Shown: positions 11,767 to 23,731, counted from the stretch's first letter. The stretch is 64,000 nucleotides of DNA from Lepus europaeus (GCF_033115175.1 NC_084831.1:14609138-14673137); one strand, 5' to 3'. A program made the numbers and translations. The notes: generated by a model from the letters alone, not told the origin.

Positions 11767-11848
11767 CGATGATAGCTGCTTTACAAACGGCTGTCATTAA
11801 AGCTCTAAGGAATGTGGGTGAACTCATCTGGCTTTCATCTAGGTTAGC
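11767..11848 (-). CDS. EIF4G3: EIF4G3 coding exon, W2 domain
   Basis: This 82-nt exon lies between TTGACTCCAG and ATCG|GTAAGT. It encodes ANLDESQMSSPTFLRALMTA then VCKAAII and one base of a split Ala codon (G+CT). These are helices 2-3 of the W2 HEAT-like repeat at the C-terminus of eIF4G. Confidence 0.94.
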
Positions 11849-12121
11849 CTGGAGTCAAAAACAAATGGAACATTTAAAAGAGCCCCTGCACACCAGAAAA
11901 ACGACTTCCCCAAAATGAGGGCTGCCCTGGTACTAAGGTAGATAGTAACATTTGTTGTATTCTTGCAAAAATTAAACATTTAATTCATTGAAAAACAGTA
12001 CATTACCACCAGTTCTATGAGAATACGTTCTAAAATAGCAGGTAGTTTTCAGAGTGCCTATCCTCTGCTCATTAGTTACACAGTGTGTATGTACCACATA
12101 CATTTGAGAGTACATTCTTTT

Positions 12122-12446
12122 GGGGCCAGCAGTATGGCTTAGCGGGTAAAGGCTCTGCCTGCAATACTGGCATCCCAAATAGGTCCCGGTTCAAGTCATG
12201 GCTGCACCACATCCAACCCACCTCCCTGTTCATGTGCCTGGGAAAGTAGCAGAAGATGGCCCACATGCACCCACGTGGGAGACCTGGAAGAAGCTCCTGC
12301 CTCCTGGTTTCAGATGGGCTCAGCTCCAGCCATTGCAGCCATTTGGGAAGTTAATCAGTAGTGAATGGAAAATTTCCGTCTGTCTCTCCCTTTCTTTCTC
12401 TCATTCTGTAACACTGCTTTCCAAATAACTAAATAATTCTTTAAAA
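12122..12446 (+). repeat. old C-type SINE
   Basis: ggggccagcagtatggctta head and ccaaataactaaat tail. Confidence 0.85.
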
Positions 12447-12480
12447 AAAAATTTTTTTTTTATAAGAGTGCATCCATTTA

Positions 12481-12802
12481 GGCCGGCGCCGTGGCTTAAC
12501 AGGCTAATCCTTCGCCTTGTGGCGCCGGCACACTGGGTTCTAGTCCCGGTTGGGGCACCGGATTCTGTCCCGGTTGCCCCTCTTCCAGGCCAGCTCTCTG
12601 CTGTGGCCAGGGAGTGCAGTGGAGGATGGCCCAAGTCCTTGGGCCCTGCACCCCATGGGAGACCAGGATAAGCACCTGGCTCCTGCCATCGGATCAGCGC
12701 GGTGTGCCGGCCGCATCGCGCCAGCTGCGGCGGCCACCGGAGGGTGAACCAACGGCAAAAGGAAGACCTTTCTCTCTCTCTCTCACTGTCCACTCTGCCT
12801 GT

Positions 12803-12835
<33 letters not shown>
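12481..12835 (+). mobile_element. young C-type SINE, full length
   Basis: Intact head ggccggcgccgtggc, pure A tail of over 30 nt, and TSD agagtgcatccattta on both sides (12465-12480 and about 12836-12851). Confidence 0.95.
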
Positions 12836-12839
<4 letters not shown>

Positions 12840-12861
12840 TGCATCCATTTAAAAACACTGT

Positions 12862-13180
12862 TTCCAGTGCCAGTGCTGTGGCATAGCGGTTTAGGTATAC
12901 GGTTCAGCATATGCAGTGCTGGCATCCTAAATGGGCACCAGGTCAAGTTCTAGCTACTCCACTTCCAGCTCCCTGCTAACATGCCAGGGAAAGAAGCAGA
13001 GAATGGCCTGGGTCCTTAGTCTCTGAACCCACATGGGAGAACTGGCTCCCAGCTTTGGCCTGGCCCAGCCCTGGCTGTTGCAGCTATCTGGGGAGTGGAC
13101 CAGTGGATGAAAGACCTCCCTCTCTCCCTCTCTATAACTCCAACTTTCAAATAAATAAAACCAATTTTTAAAAAAATTCT
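12862..13180 (+). repeat. old C-type SINE
   Basis: gtgccagtgctgtggcata head and caaataaataaaaccaat tail. Confidence 0.85.
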
Positions 13181-13186
13181 TTCCTT

Positions 13187-13505
13187 GGGAGCCGGCACTG
13201 TGACATAGTGAGTAAAGCCGCCACTTGCTGTGCTGGCATCCCATATGGGCACCGGTTCAAGTCCCGGCTGCTCCACTTCTGATCCAGTTCTCTGCTATGG
13301 CCTGGAAAAGCAGTGGAAGATGGCCTAAGTTTTTGGGCCCCTGCACCTGTGTGGGAGACCTGGAAGAAGCTCCTGGCTTCAGATCAGCCCAGCTCTAGCC
13401 ATTGCAGCCATTTGGGGAGTGAACCAGCAGATGGAAGACCCCTCTCTCTCTTTCTGCCTCTGCCTCTCTGTAACTCTGCCTTTCAAATAAATAAATCTTA
13501 AAAAA
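13187..13505 (+). repeat. C-type SINE
   Basis: gggagccggcactgtgac head and caaataaataaatctta tail; aaaattctttcct at both edges is the probable TSD. Confidence 0.88.
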
Positions 13506-13583
13506 AAAAATTCTTTCCTCAATACTCAATCCACATAAAGATGATACAATCCATATTTAATAGAATCACACAACTTCAGTGTA

Positions 13584-13870
13584 TTTAAAAAACTATTTAT
13601 TTGAGACACAGAGAGCTTCCATCTCCTGATTCACTCTCCAGATGCCAAAAATTGCCTGTGGCTAGGGCTGAAGCAGGAACCAGGAACTCAAGCCAGGCCT
13701 CTGAGATGGGTGGCAGAAACCCAATTACTGGAACCATAACCACCTCTTCCCAGGTTCTGAATTAGCAGGAAGCTGGACGGGAGTGGAGCTGGGTGTCGAA
13801 CCCAGGTATTTTGATCAAGGCAAGGACATCCTGACCATCAGGCCAAACCCCTGCTCCTGCAGTACATTTT
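13584..13870 (-). repeat. old SINE relative
   Basis: ctatttatttgagacacag start and degenerate SINE phrases up to the next insertion. Confidence 0.65.
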
Positions 13871-14189
13871 TTTTTTTTTAAAGATTTATTTATTTATTTG
13901 AAAGGCACAGTTACAGAGAGACAGTAGCAGAGACAGAGAGAGAGGTTCTCCATCTGTCGGTTCATTCCCCAAATGGCCACGAAACTGGAGCTGGGCTGAT
14001 CGGAAGCCAGGAGCCTCCTCCAGGCCTCCCACACAGGTGCAGGGGCCCAAGGACTTGGGCCATCTTCTGCTGCTTTGCCAGGCCATAGCAGAGAGCTGGA
14101 TCTGAAGTGGAGCAGCTGGGAATGGAATCAACGGCCATATGGGATGTGGCACTGCAGGGGGTGGCTTTACCCGCTACAGCACAGGCCCT
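13871..14189 (-). repeat. C-type SINE
   Basis: aaagatttatttatttattt start and tRNA-like head at the right; imperfect TSD gcagtacatttt/gcagtgtatttt at 13859 and 14190. Confidence 0.88.
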
Positions 14190-14201
14190 GCAGTGTATTT
14201 T

Positions 14202-14960
14202 ACAGACTACTTTCTCAGTGGTTACAACTACTCTTACATATACCAATATTGCTTTTTCATCTTCATTGTAACATGAATTGAGGGTTAATCTTAAGCACTG
14301 CCTCAAACAAATCTTTCAGGAGGTGAAAAAATTAATACTATTTCCTAAGAATGGCAAGAAAAAAAATCCGTATAGAAATGTTGGGTAAACAGGTACCCAG
14401 ATTTGTTTTTAGTTTATTTCCCTTAAGACCTTATCTTATTGCTAATAGACACTGTACTACGCCAGATGAGTGACAAAAGGAAACCACAGGAATTACTTTT
14501 TTTTCTAGGCAGGTGTTCTAGATACTTCTCAAAGTTTACGTTCCTCCTGCCCGTGGACGGAATGCTTGTTTCAACTCCCTTTAAGAGCACAGCCTGACGT
14601 TTCCCACTGAAAGGATTGGCCTTGAAATGACAGGCTAGGAGAATTAGGTATGTCATTACAGACTTCTGTGTGTGAGCTAACAAGTCCAAAGATATTCAGA
14701 AATACGTTTGAAGCTGATGAATTTTCCACTGTGGTAGAGAATCAGTAGCTTCCTCTCTCTGCTGAGTGTCTAACCTGAAACATCACTTGAGAGGAACTGA
14801 CAGTCTCTGGAGAGTAAGTTAAGACTGGTTGACAAACCAGGTGGCCATCTCTGTGGGCCATCAGCGGCGCTGAGCACGGAGGCTGTGTTTCAGTCAGAGG
14901 TTTCATTACCTATCTTCCCTACAGAACAGCACCATGCAGCACCTCTGCCGACAGCTAAGC
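14202..14960. other. intron, nothing identified
   Basis: Unique-looking sequence; no exon or known repeat seen. Confidence 0.4.
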
Positions 14961-14965
14961 GGGGG

Positions 14966-15028
14966 AGTGGGTGCCAAGAGCCGTATATGGAAGGGGAGGG
15001 AGTGGGTGCCAAGAGCCGTATATGGAAG
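14966..15028. repeat. tandem duplication, period 35
   Basis: A 28-nt unit containing gtgccaagagccgtatatgg occurs at 14966-14993 and again identically at 15001-15028. Confidence 0.9.
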
Positions 15029-15399
15029 ATCCCATGATGGTTTTTGTGTTGCAGACAGATGCTGTCTTTAAGAATACTTGACCTAGAACGAAGCCAGGTG
15101 CGGAAGTTACTTCTACAGTGTCTGAACAATTATTTTTGAAGAATGAATGAGAGAATGACAATACACCATTCTTTTTCTGTCCCACAATAATTAATAAACA
15201 AATTGACAGAGCTTTTTAAAGCACTGAATATCACCTGAAATCTCCAAGGAATTAGAGTTTTTAGCACAGTTTGAGAAAATAAACAAATCAGCTAAATGTA
15301 ACTTGGAAGTAACAGTAATAGTAATTCCAAACCACTTGTTTCTTAAGAAATAAACTGCATATTTCTTTTACCAAACAGAGCTAAATATTCTTACTTCTG

Positions 15400-15685
15400 G
15401 TATCCAAGGGTGCAACAGCAGATGTTTAACCTAGATGACACCCACATCCCACACTGCAAAGCCCTGGCTTTGATTTCTGTTTCCAATTTTCTACTAATGC
15501 AGACCCTGGAAGGCAGGAGTGATGGCTCAAATAACTCAGCTCCTGCAACCCACACAGGAGACCTGGATTTCATCCTGGCTCCTGGTTTCAGCCCTGGCCC
15601 AGTCCTAGTTTTGCAGGCATCTGGGGAGTGAACCCGAGCACTGGACTGTGCATGTATGCATGCTCTCTCTCAAATTAAAAAGTAC
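15400..15685 (+). repeat. old SINE relative
   Basis: cacatcccacactgcaaag and atctggggagtgaacc phrases with tail loss. Confidence 0.6.
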
Positions 15686-16930
15686 AGAAGGCTTGAAGAA
15701 AACGGTAAAGGAGACTAAAGAACAGACAACTGGGATAGATAAGCAAAGTCCTACTTACATAGTTACATAATGCTATCAGACACAGAAGAATGCACGTCTC
15801 TGTACTGTGAACGGTTACTGTTATGTTTTTACCTTTTTGTTTGTTTTTTTAAGTCATCTTTATTAAGTAGAATTTATTTTCAGTAAAATTTATCTTCTGC
15901 CTTTTCTGCCTTATTTAAGAATAATGAACAACAGTAGAATAAATATTGATTATTGTAGAATAAATATTGATTAAAAAATGAAGTCTAACATAGCATTATT
16001 TTGCAATCTATAGGAATATAAAAGACAAAACTACTGAAATGATGGTGATCTATGAAAAATTATGGAGAAAGAGAATAATGTAAAATATGCAAACCTGATT
16101 TCTAAAACAGAAAAGAAGGTATATGGTATCATAAAGATGCTATAAAATCTGATGCTTATTTTTATCCTAAATGCTAGAACAAATTATAATATGAATGACT
16201 TAAAAGTTTTAGGAAAGAGATGGTTACACTAGAAAAATAAGTCATGGCAAACTAATCCTTTCTTTCTGATTAAATTATCACATTGTAGCTGAAACAGATA
16301 GAACTTCTTTGGACTCAAGTAAGGCATTTGACAAATTCGCTAACAACAGATACCCATCAGAAGAAAGATGAAAAGGAGACAGCAGAACAACATCAAATAA
16401 CAAACAAGTTATTAACAAATAACAAACAAGCTGGAGTGTCCACAGAGGTAAGGTTGGTGCTGGCCCCTGAGGTCATGCTGTTTTGTCTTTGGTCCTACCA
16501 GTTCACACATTCACACCTATAACCTGGTTGAGGCCAAGGTTGGTGTATTAATGAAATGTATGGATGATGCGAATGAAAAAGATGTTGAGCTAATTTTATA
16601 ATCCAGTTGGACCCAAAATGTCCTCAGACTAAAGAGGTTCTAAATGAAGACAAATATAAACAGAAATAAATGTTAAAAAAAATTTTTTTGGTTCAACAAA
16701 CAGACAAGTAAGTTCAGGATGACAGAAAAATGACTAAACTACAAGACATAAAAGAAGAGGTACTGCATGACTGAGAAAGCAACTGTGCTGAGTGTGGTCC
16801 GACTTCCAGAAGCACAGACTCTAAAATAACATCTGCAATAAACCACCTGACTCACACTAGTGGACACACCGGTGGTCATGCTGAGTTTGCACATGCCATT
16901 TTGAGATGGATGTTGAAAATCCAGGCTATG
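15686..16930. other. AT-rich intron, nothing identified
   Basis: Includes a short direct repeat (gtagaataaatattgatta, near 15934-15975) but no coding segment or recognised element. Confidence 0.4.
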
Positions 16931-17303
16931 GGCCGGCGCCGCGGATCAATAGGCTAATCCTCCGCCTTGTGGCACCTGCAGACCGGGTTCCAGTCCCGGT
17001 CAGGGCACCGGATTCTGTCCCGGTTGCCCCTCTTCCAGGCCAGCTCTCTGCTGTGGCCTGGGAGTGCAGTGGAGGATGGCCCAAGTGCTTGGGCCCTGTA
17101 CCCGCATAGGAGACCAGGAGAAACACCTGGCTCCTGGCTTTGGATCAGCGCGGTGCACCGGCTGCAGCGTGCCGGTCCGCGGTGGCCATTGGAGGGTGAA
17201 CCAACGGCAAAGGAAGACCTTTCTCTCTGTCTCTCTCTCTCTCACTGTCCACTCTGTCAAAAAAAAAAAAAAAAAGAAAGAAAAAGAAAAAAAAAAGAAA
17301 AAG
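16931..17303 (+). mobile_element. young C-type SINE, full length
   Basis: Head ggccggcgccgcgg to mixed A/G tail; TSD gaaaatccagg(c/t)tatg at 16915 and 17303 with one mismatch. Confidence 0.93.
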
Positions 17304-17455
17304 AAAATCCAGGTTATGTTGTGATAGGAACAATCTGACAAGAGTTTAATACATGAATTTCCAATATGCAGCAAAATGGACGGAACTGATAGCCATTGTC
17401 TAAATTCTCAGTAAATTAGGGTCTTGCTTTTTTACTTGCTGAACTTATTATTATT

Positions 17456-17780
17456 ATTTTTTCTTGACAGGCAGAGTGGACAATGAGAGACAGAGACAGA
17501 GAGGAAGGTCTTCCTTTGCTGCTGGTTCACCCCACAATGGCTGTTGCGGCCGGCACACCATGCTGATCCGAAGCCAGGAGCCAGGTGCCTCTCCTGGTTT
17601 CCCATGTGGGTGCAGGGCCCAAGGACCTGGGCCATCCTCCACTGCACTCCTGGGCCACAGCAGAGAGCTGGCCTGGAAGAGGGGCAACCGGGACAGAATC
17701 CGGCGCCCTGACCGGGACTAGAACCCGGTGTGCAGGCGCCGCAAGGCGGAGGATTAGCCTGTTGAGCCATGGCGCCGGCC
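17456..17780 (-). mobile_element. young C-type SINE
   Basis: tcttgacaggcagagtgg at the left, head gagccatggcgccggcc at the right. TSD unclear. Confidence 0.9.
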
Positions 17781-17920
17781 GCCCGCGAAACTTCTTATTC
17801 GATAAAGTAGTAAGTCTTTTTCACTGTAATATAAATTTAAAATGTTATTTCAAAAGTGAAAAAAGGGAGGAAAAAGGAGGGTGAGAGGGAGGAAAGGGGA
17901 GGGAGGAAGAGAATATCATC

Positions 17921-18229
17921 TTTTTTTTTTTTAAAGATTCATTTATTTAATTGAAAGGCAGAATTAGAGAAGGGGCAGGGAAGAGACAAAGAGAGAGGTT
18001 TCTGGTTAACTCCCCAAAAGGCTGCAACGGCCAGGGCTGGGCCAAGCCAAAGCCAATAGCCAGGAGTTTCATCTGAGTCTCTCATATGGGTGCAGGGGTC
18101 CAAGTACTTGGCCATCTTTCTCTGCTTTCCCAGGCCATTAGCAGGGAGCAAGAAGGGAAGTGGAGCAGCCGGGACTTGGAGCTGGCACCCATGTGGGCCT
18201 CTGGTGTTGCAGGCTATGCCACAGTGCCA
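17921..18229 (-). repeat. old C-type SINE
   Basis: ttaaagattcatttatttaa start and gccacagtgccagc head. Confidence 0.85.
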
Positions 18230-18316
18230 GCTCATCATTATGTTCTTACAATTATATCTACAAACCATATTGATGCTGTTAAAATTAATTTAAAAATTTT
18301 AAAAAAGGAAGGATGA

Positions 18317-18649
18317 GGCCGGCGCCGTGGCTCAACAGGCTAATCCTCTGCCTTGCGGTGCCGGCACACCAGGTCCTAGTCCCGGTTGGGGCGCCGGATT
18401 CTGTCCCAGTTGCCCCTCTTCCAGGCTAGCTCTCTGCAATGGCCCGGGAAGGCAGTGGAGGATGGCCCAAGTCCTTGGGCCCTGCACCCGCATGGGAGAC
18501 CAGGAGAAGCACCTGGCTCCTGGCTTTGGATCAGCGTGATGCGCCGGCCACAGTGGCCACTGGAGGGTGAACCAACGGCAAAAAGGAAAACCTTTCTCTC
18601 TGTCTCTCTCTCACTGTCCACTCTGCCTGTCAAAAAAAAAAAAAAAAAA
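18317..18649 (+). mobile_element. young C-type SINE, full length
   Basis: Intact head and A tail with TSD aaaaaaggaaggatga at 18301-18316 and about 18650-18665. Confidence 0.94.
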
Positions 18650-18665
18650 AAAAAAGGAAGGATGA

Positions 18666-19433
18666 AAAGAACACAGAAAGGCGACAGGGATACAATGACA
18701 GGCTACTACAGTTATTTAAAAGGCTCCCACTAAAGTGGGACAATAGTCTTACTATTCCATGTTGGCATTGGGGAAAAAACACAGGAAGATAAAATCATCA
18801 GATGCTTCACTATTTCTCAACCCATTAAAAGGGCTGCAAAGGAGGATTTACACAGGAGGGAGAGGACCAGGTTAGCTCTTCAGAGCTTCCATTCAAATCT
18901 GATTATTCTATGATCTCATAAAAATGTACAGAAATAAAACACACCTCCATAAACAAGAATTACTATTTAAAGAACTTATAGTAACATTAAAACAGACATG
19001 ACCAACACAGACTATAAGACAAATAAAATTTAAAATTTTCACAAGGGGCCATTGATATAAAAGTGTGAGCCAACATATTTCATAATAATTATTTGTATAT
19101 TCCTTATTAATATTACTTAGGACAGAATTTAAAATATGAGGACATTCAGAAAGAAACATAACTTTCTGAATGGTAAAATATAGAGCATATACTATACTAA
19201 TAAGAAACCAGAGGGATGGCTATGTTTGGATATTTTAACTTTAAACAATCCGGGTGAATCAAAAACAGAGAAATAACCTTAGTGTTTCAGGCACATGGAA
19301 ATATACGGATAAAATCTAACTTCATGAAGGTTAAAAGTGCCCACGGAGAAAAAGGATAGAACAGGTGAACAGAGAAGTTCCCACAGGAATCTTTCTTGCA
19401 CAGCTATCGGGGTGGGTGATGCAGTCTTTATAC
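18666..19433. other. intron, nothing identified
   Basis: AT-rich sequence next to the exon at 19434. Confidence 0.4.
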
Positions 19434-19580
19434 CTCTACCCAGTCAAAGATCTGCTCATCATTCGCTTTATCCTCAATAATGAGTTTCTCGAGTCGCTTA
19501 TATAGCTCTTCAGCAGAGAGTTCTTTCTTTGAAAGTGCTTCAGAGACACAGGAACTATCAGACTCCATGAAGTCCAACCT
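19434..19580 (-). CDS. EIF4G3: EIF4G3 coding exon, start of W2 domain
   Basis: This 147-nt exon has phase 0 at both ends and 49 codons. It encodes RLDFMESDSSCVSEALSKKE, then the first W2 (eIF5C-type) helix ELSAEELYKRLEKLIIEDK, and ends IFDWVE. The acceptor is TTATGTTTCAG. The donor GAG|GTATAAAG departs from consensus at +4 and +5 and is the weakest in this set. Skipping would be in frame but would remove the start of the MNK-docking domain. Confidence 0.94.
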
Positions 19581-20497
19581 CTGAAACATAAAATGTTAAC
19601 ATATTAATAAAACTCAGCATTATCAACATCCTGAGAGAAAACAAAATCACAGGCCATGTCTTCTACTTTACTGGGAATCAAACGATCAGAAAGCTGGTTT
19701 TGAAAAGACTAACTCTATCATGCTTCTCAACACTCCTCCAACTGCACATTCTGTGTATCTCTGACTCTCCTTAGAAAACAGGCAGAAAAGAAGCACTACT
19801 ATAATGATCTCTGTGGCTATGCTTACATCAAAATCATCCTGAGCTGCGGTCTTGCACTGTCACGACATGTCTCTAGGCTGGGTAAGAGCCCTAGGCAAGG
19901 GTACAATTTAAACCCCTTTCTGTAAACTATGGCTTAATGTTGGAGTCACTACAAAACTGTTGTCAACACTCTAAGCTGTTGTTAAGTCTTTTGTTAAGTC
20001 CTTCATATATCACATGACCATTCTGAATCCAAGTATGAGAAATGATGCTATAACTGTTTAATTCTTATATAGTACTTTAGAAGTTTATAATCAAAATGAT
20101 TGATAATTTTCAATGGTATAAAGCTTTGATTTATCAAATTTCACTATGAAAAACTATAAAGAATAAAATGTAACGTGATTATTCATACAGGTTTTCTCCA
20201 ACACCTCTAAAGACTCCGTATACTCCTATATCCTGCCCCCAGTCACCAAAGTAAACCCACTGTAATTCTGAACTTTGTATCTCACTGTTTTGTTTCTGCC
20301 ACTTACATAATATCTTCTAAATGATGTCTCCCCATACAGATTTTTTTTCCAACTGAATGCTTTATTTTTGAGGTAACATTTTAAATTTATATTATAATCA
20401 ATACTTAATGGCTTCATGCAATAAAGAGCACAACAGATAAAGTCAGCAGATCACGGTATAGCAGGAAAACAGGCACAGGTTAAAACCAATGATCAGG
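19581..20497. other. intron, nothing identified
   Basis: Polypyrimidine/branch region of the exon acceptor followed by unassigned AT-rich sequence. Confidence 0.4.
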
Positions 20498-20822
20498 GCC
20501 GGTGCTGTGGCGTAGCAGGCTGAGCCCTGGCCTGCAGCACCAGCATCCCGTACAGGCGCCAGTTCATGTCCTTTCTGCTCCTCTTCTGATCCAGCTCTCT
20601 GCTGTGGCCTGGGAAAGCAGTGGAAGATGGCCCAAGTCCTTGGGCCTCTGCACTTGTGTGGGAGACCCTGAAGACACTCCAGGCTCCTGGCTTTGGACCA
20701 GCTCAGCTCCGGCTATTGTGGCCATCTGGGAAGTGAACCAGTGGATGCAAGACCTCTCTCTTGTCTCTTCCTGTCTGTCTGTAACTCTACCTCTCAAATA
20801 AATTCATAAAAAAACTTTAAAA
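20498..20822 (+). repeat. C-type SINE
   Basis: ggccggtgctgtggcgta head and caaataaattcataaa tail. Confidence 0.88.
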
Positions 20823-20865
20823 AAAATCAAGTAAACAGATGTTTAACCTACTCACATCATGTAAA

Positions 20866-21217
20866 AAAAAAAATTTTTTTTTTTTTTTTTGACAGGCAGA
20901 GTGGACAGTGTGAGAGAGAGACAGAGAGAAAGGTCTTCCTTTTGCCGTTGGTTCACCCTCCAATGGCTGCCACGGCCGGCACGCTGCAGCCGGCGCACCG
21001 CGCTGATCTGATGGCAGGAGCCAGCTGCTTCTCCTGGTCTCCCATGGGGTGCAGGGCCCAAGCACTTGGGCCATCCTCCACTGCACTCCCTGGCCACAGC
21101 AGAGAGCTGGCCTGGAAGAGGGGCAACCGGGACAGGATCGGTGCCCTGACTGGGACTAGAACCCGGTGTGCCGGCGCTGCAAGGGGGAGGATTAGCCTAT
21201 TGAGCCACAGTGCCGGC
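20866..21217 (-). mobile_element. young C-type SINE, full length
   Basis: Exact 13-bp TSD cacatcatgtaaa at 20853-20865 and 21218-21230. Confidence 0.94.
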
Positions 21218-21311
21218 CACATCATGTAAATTTTAAAATAGGCACATTATCATTAGAAGTATAGTAGTATATAATTCCCATCAATTTGTCTGACAGATTT
21301 ATGTATTTATT

Positions 21312-21665
21312 TACTTTTAAAGATTTATTTATTTACTAGATTTATTTATTAGAAAGTCAGAGTTACACAGAGAGAGGAGAGGCAGAGAGAGAAAGAGAGA
21401 GAGAGGGAGGGGGAGGTCTTCCATCTGATGGTTTACTCCCCAGATGGCCACAAAGGCCGGAGCTGCGCAGATCCAAAGCCAGGAGCCAGGAGCCTCCTCT
21501 GGGTCTCCCACATGGATGCAGGGCCCAAGGACTTGGGCCATCTTCTGCTGCTTTCCCAAGCCACAGCAGAGAGCTGGATCGGAAGAGGAGCAGCTGGGTC
21601 TTGAACAGGCACCCATATGGGATGCCAGTGTTTCAGGCCAGGGCGTTAACCCACTGCTGGCCCCT
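21312..21665 (-). repeat. C-type SINE
   Basis: Duplicated agatttattta start, long GA run, head ttaacccactgctggcccc. Confidence 0.85.
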
Positions 21666-21943
21666 TGACAAAGATTTAAAACAAAGCCTACACAGTTTTA
21701 GAAACAGTTCAGTACTGCAATTATTCTGATTCAATGTTGGAAAATTAAACATGCTACCCTTCACATTCCAATATACCCACAAAAGCAAAACACAATGGCT
21801 GTAAACTCTTGTGAATGGGCAGTGGGTTTTTCACAACCTTGAAACATTCTTCAAATGAATTCTAATGTAGCAAAGTGTTAGTGTACATACACAGAATACC
21901 TGTTTAACCAACTACCAAACCTACAAAAATAATCTGTCTGTAA

Positions 21944-22286
21944 GCCGGCGCCGTGGCTTAACAGGCTAATCCTCCACCTTGCGGTGCTGGCACACCGGGT
22001 TCTAGTCCCGGTCGGGGCGCTGGATTCTATCCCAGTTGCCCCTTTTCCAGGCCAGCTCTCTGCTATGGCCTGGGAAGGCAGTGGAGGATGGCCCAAGTCC
22101 TTGGGCCCTGCACCAGCATGGGAGACCAGGAGAAGCACCTGGCTCCTGGCTTCGGATCAGCGCGATGCGCCGGCTGCAGCGGCCATTGGAGGGTGAACCA
22201 ACGGCAAAAAGGAAGACCTTTCTCTCTGTCTCTCTCTCTCTCTCACACTATCCACTCTGCCTGTCAAAAAAAAAAAAAAAAAAAAA
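21944..22286 (+). mobile_element. young C-type SINE sharing its 5' flank with another copy
   Basis: Intact head and A tail; probable TSD ctgtctgt(a/g)ag. The 28 nt before its head (21916-21943) are identical to those before the copy at 49691-50022. Confidence 0.92.
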
Positions 22287-22639
22287 CTGTCTGTGAGCAA
22301 TTAACAACAAAATGAGGTGCACTGTTAATAAAATATGAAAAAAATGGACATAAAAGCCTTTGCCACTATCAAAGGAGTCAGTGGTGAGCTTTTAAGTTTA
22401 TACTGGTTGCTGGAGAGAAATATTTCTCAAAACCCCTGTGTTTCTCCAGAAGTTATCTGAACTTGGTACCAAGAAAGCTCGGCTTTGACTCCACAGACGG
22501 GTTCTCCACGGCTTCTTGCATGAAGCTTCTGGGTTCCCAGAAAAAGAGCATCACAGCTGGACGTTAGGATACAGACGTTCACGTTTTAAAGGGCCACACT
22601 TTAATTGCTTTTTAAAAAGTTTTATTAGAACAATTACAC
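22287..22639. other. intron, nothing identified
   Basis: No exon or known element seen. Confidence 0.4.
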
Positions 22640-23028
22640 CCATAACTTAAGATTTTTGAGAGCCAGAGAAACAGAGATAGAGATGAAGAGATAGAGAAAC
22701 AGCGCCCATCTACTGGTTCACCCTCCGAATGCTCATCACGCTTTAAGCCCAGAGCCGGGGATGCAATCCCTATCTCTCATGAGGGCTAAGACTTAGACAA
22801 GTCAAGTTAATACATGAAGTCACGTATTCAGCGGAAGAAAACTGAAACCTGAATCTAGGCTGATGACATGAAGGCAGGGACCCCTCCCTGAGGCATCACT
22901 GCTGCCTCCCAGGTGTGCACTCTCAGGATCTGGACTCTGGAGCAGGATGTACATGAACCCAGCCGCTGGAAGATGGGATGTGGGCATCCCCTAGGAGCAT
23001 TTTACTTGCTAAGCCAAACACCTACCCC
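22640..23028 (-). repeat. old SINE relative
   Basis: gatttttgagagccagag start and aagccaaacacctacccc end. Confidence 0.6.
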
Positions 23029-23029
23029 C

Positions 23030-23540
23030 ATAATTTATTGAGAACCTCAGTAAGCTTAGTAATCTTTAAATAATTATCTCATTTTAATTTCCACAAAAAT
23101 TCTACAAGATAGGCATTATTAGCATTTTATAGGTGAGGGATCTAAGAATAAAAGTTAATACTTGGGCTGGCACCCTGCAGTAGTGGGTAAAGCCCATAAG
23201 GGTACTGACTCAAGTGCTGGCTGCTCCACTTCCAATCCAGCTCTCTGCTATGGTCTGGGAAAGCAGTAGAAGATGGCCCAAGTCCTTGGGCCCCTGCATC
23301 TGCATGGGAGACCCGGAAGAAGCTCTGGCTCTGGCTTTGGATTGGCACAGCTCTGGCCACTGTGGCCATTTCGGGGAGTGAACCAGTACATGGAAGAACT
23401 CTCTCTCTCTCTCTCTGCCTCTCTGTAACTCTGCCTATCAATTAAATAAATAAATAAAAATCTTTTTAAAAATGTTAATACTTAAACTCACATATTAAGT
23501 GGTAGAAAATGGAAATCTGAATCTAGGTTTATCTGACATT
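23030..23540 (+). repeat. MIR fragment split by a SINE
   Basis: attatctcattttaatttcc and taggcattattagcatttta on the left and cttaaactcacatattaagt on the right are MIR-like and continuous once the SINE at 23163-23470 is removed. Confidence 0.6.
23163..23470 (+). repeat. C-type SINE inside MIR
   Basis: gggctggcaccctgcagtag head, caattaaataaataaat tail; gttaatactt repeated at both edges. Confidence 0.88.
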
Positions 23541-23731
23541 GATACAAGATGTCATATAGTTTCATTTTTCTCCACTATATACCTAGAAGCAGAATTGTAG
23601 AGTCATATGGTAATCATATGTGGAACAATCTTTCTGAGTTTTTTTTTGGGGGGTCATAAATTATATCTTTATATATTGCATATTAACAGAGTTATTATTT
23701 TGTGACTTTATTTTTAAAATCCTATAGGAGG

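Noticed and set aside
12401-12946. 181-codon minus-strand ORF and its many look-alikes with ATGTESGAPTGTRT-type text
   Set aside because: The same peptides appear wherever a young SINE lies, on both strands; they are SINE read-through, not genes.
16931-17000. tRNA-like A and B boxes at SINE heads
   Set aside because: They are the pol III promoters of SINEs; no cloverleaf with an intact anticodon arm can be made, so not tRNA genes.
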